From assembly GCA_030427215.1 (NCBI GenBank), contig JAUHXB010000087.1:1-5845 (forward strand): DNA of 5,845 nucleotides, read 5' to 3'. The notes under the pieces were generated by a model. It was given only the letters and a program-made list of their open reading frames with translations, was not told the DNA's origin and did no database searches. The stretch is from Alphaproteobacteria bacterium. Lineage in GTDB: Bacteria; Pseudomonadota; Alphaproteobacteria; Micavibrionales; UBA1664. Below, piece after piece: positions 5,688 to 5,845 of this stretch (positions are counted from its first letter, which is position 1; every line of letters begins with the position of its first letter). Both the position numbers and the translations under genes were made by a program.

Positions 5688-5845
5688 CGCCTTTGCGCCT
5701 GTATGGGAATGAAGCTAAACCTGATTGAACCGTTTGGGTTTCCATGGAAAGAGCGCGAATTCAAACGCACAGGTATGGATTACATCACCCAAGTTGATTT
5801 TGAACGTCACACATCGTGGGATCAATTCCAAGACAACCATAAAGG
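5616..5845 (+). CDS. trmL: tRNA (cytidine/uridine-34 2'-O)-methyltransferase, N-terminal part
   Basis: The first 76 codons are visible before the right edge. The product is a SPOUT-class enzyme that places a 2'-O-methyl group on the wobble base of certain leucine tRNAs, using S-adenosylmethionine. The visible part holds the family's first motif, PQNVGAAMRLCACMG (residues 17-31, with Asn19 and Arg25). It also has the LNLIEPFGFPW strand-loop and the RTGMDY element that follow in E. coli TrmL. The catalytic and cofactor-binding C-terminal knot is outside the window. The start is at MSNNISISL. No Shine-Dalgarno sequence precedes it, only a run of A-rich sequence (5591-5610). A trmL-like gene beside petA is a recurring arrangement in alphaproteobacteria as I recall it. 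Its 5' end is duplicated at 5078-5150. Confidence 0.9.
   Translation, partial: MSNNISISLSLYQPDIPQNVGAAMRLCACMGMKLNLIEPFGFPWKEREFKRTGMDYITQVDFERHTSWDQFQDNHK

Overview
The window reads as a stretch of an alphaproteobacterial chromosome that is fairly AT-rich. The main clue is the cytochrome bc1 operon: a Rieske protein followed by one gene that encodes cytochrome b and cytochrome c1 as a single fused polypeptide (the fbcH arrangement known from Bradyrhizobium and relatives). A divergent tRNA methyltransferase gene of the TrmL type lies beside it. The order or genus cannot be fixed from sequence alone.

Layout. Positions 1-888 (minus strand) hold the start of a membrane protein cut by the window edge, preceded by a secreted, Q/N-rich protein of unknown function. 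Positions 1015-1671 (plus strand) hold two small unknown genes in tandem, each with a good ribosome binding site. They share an N-terminal motif and nothing else obvious. A bidirectional hairpin terminator at 1699-1728 separates them from the converging bc1 operon. Positions 1745-4492 (minus strand) hold petA (Rieske) and the cytochrome b-c1 fusion. Positions 4598-5525 (minus strand) hold two small secreted proteins of unknown function. The start of trmL (plus strand) runs off the right edge from 5616.

How the genes work together. The Rieske protein and the processed products of the fusion gene should form the three catalytic subunits of the membrane bc1 complex, which oxidises ubiquinol and reduces cytochrome c. 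All heme and iron-sulfur ligands are present. The remaining genes are unassigned.

The two least ordinary things are these. (1) Cytochrome b carries a roughly 50-70 residue insertion between the PEWY (ef) helix and helix F. It has two hydrophobic segments and could add a transmembrane hairpin close to the quinol-oxidation site. (2) The region between the upstream secreted gene and trmL is duplicated about 538 bp away. This leaves a dead trmL 5' remnant (start codon lost, in-frame stop, then a frameshift) between the two secreted-protein genes. Most differences in the remnant before the frameshift are synonymous, suggesting that it diverged as functional coding sequence before decaying.
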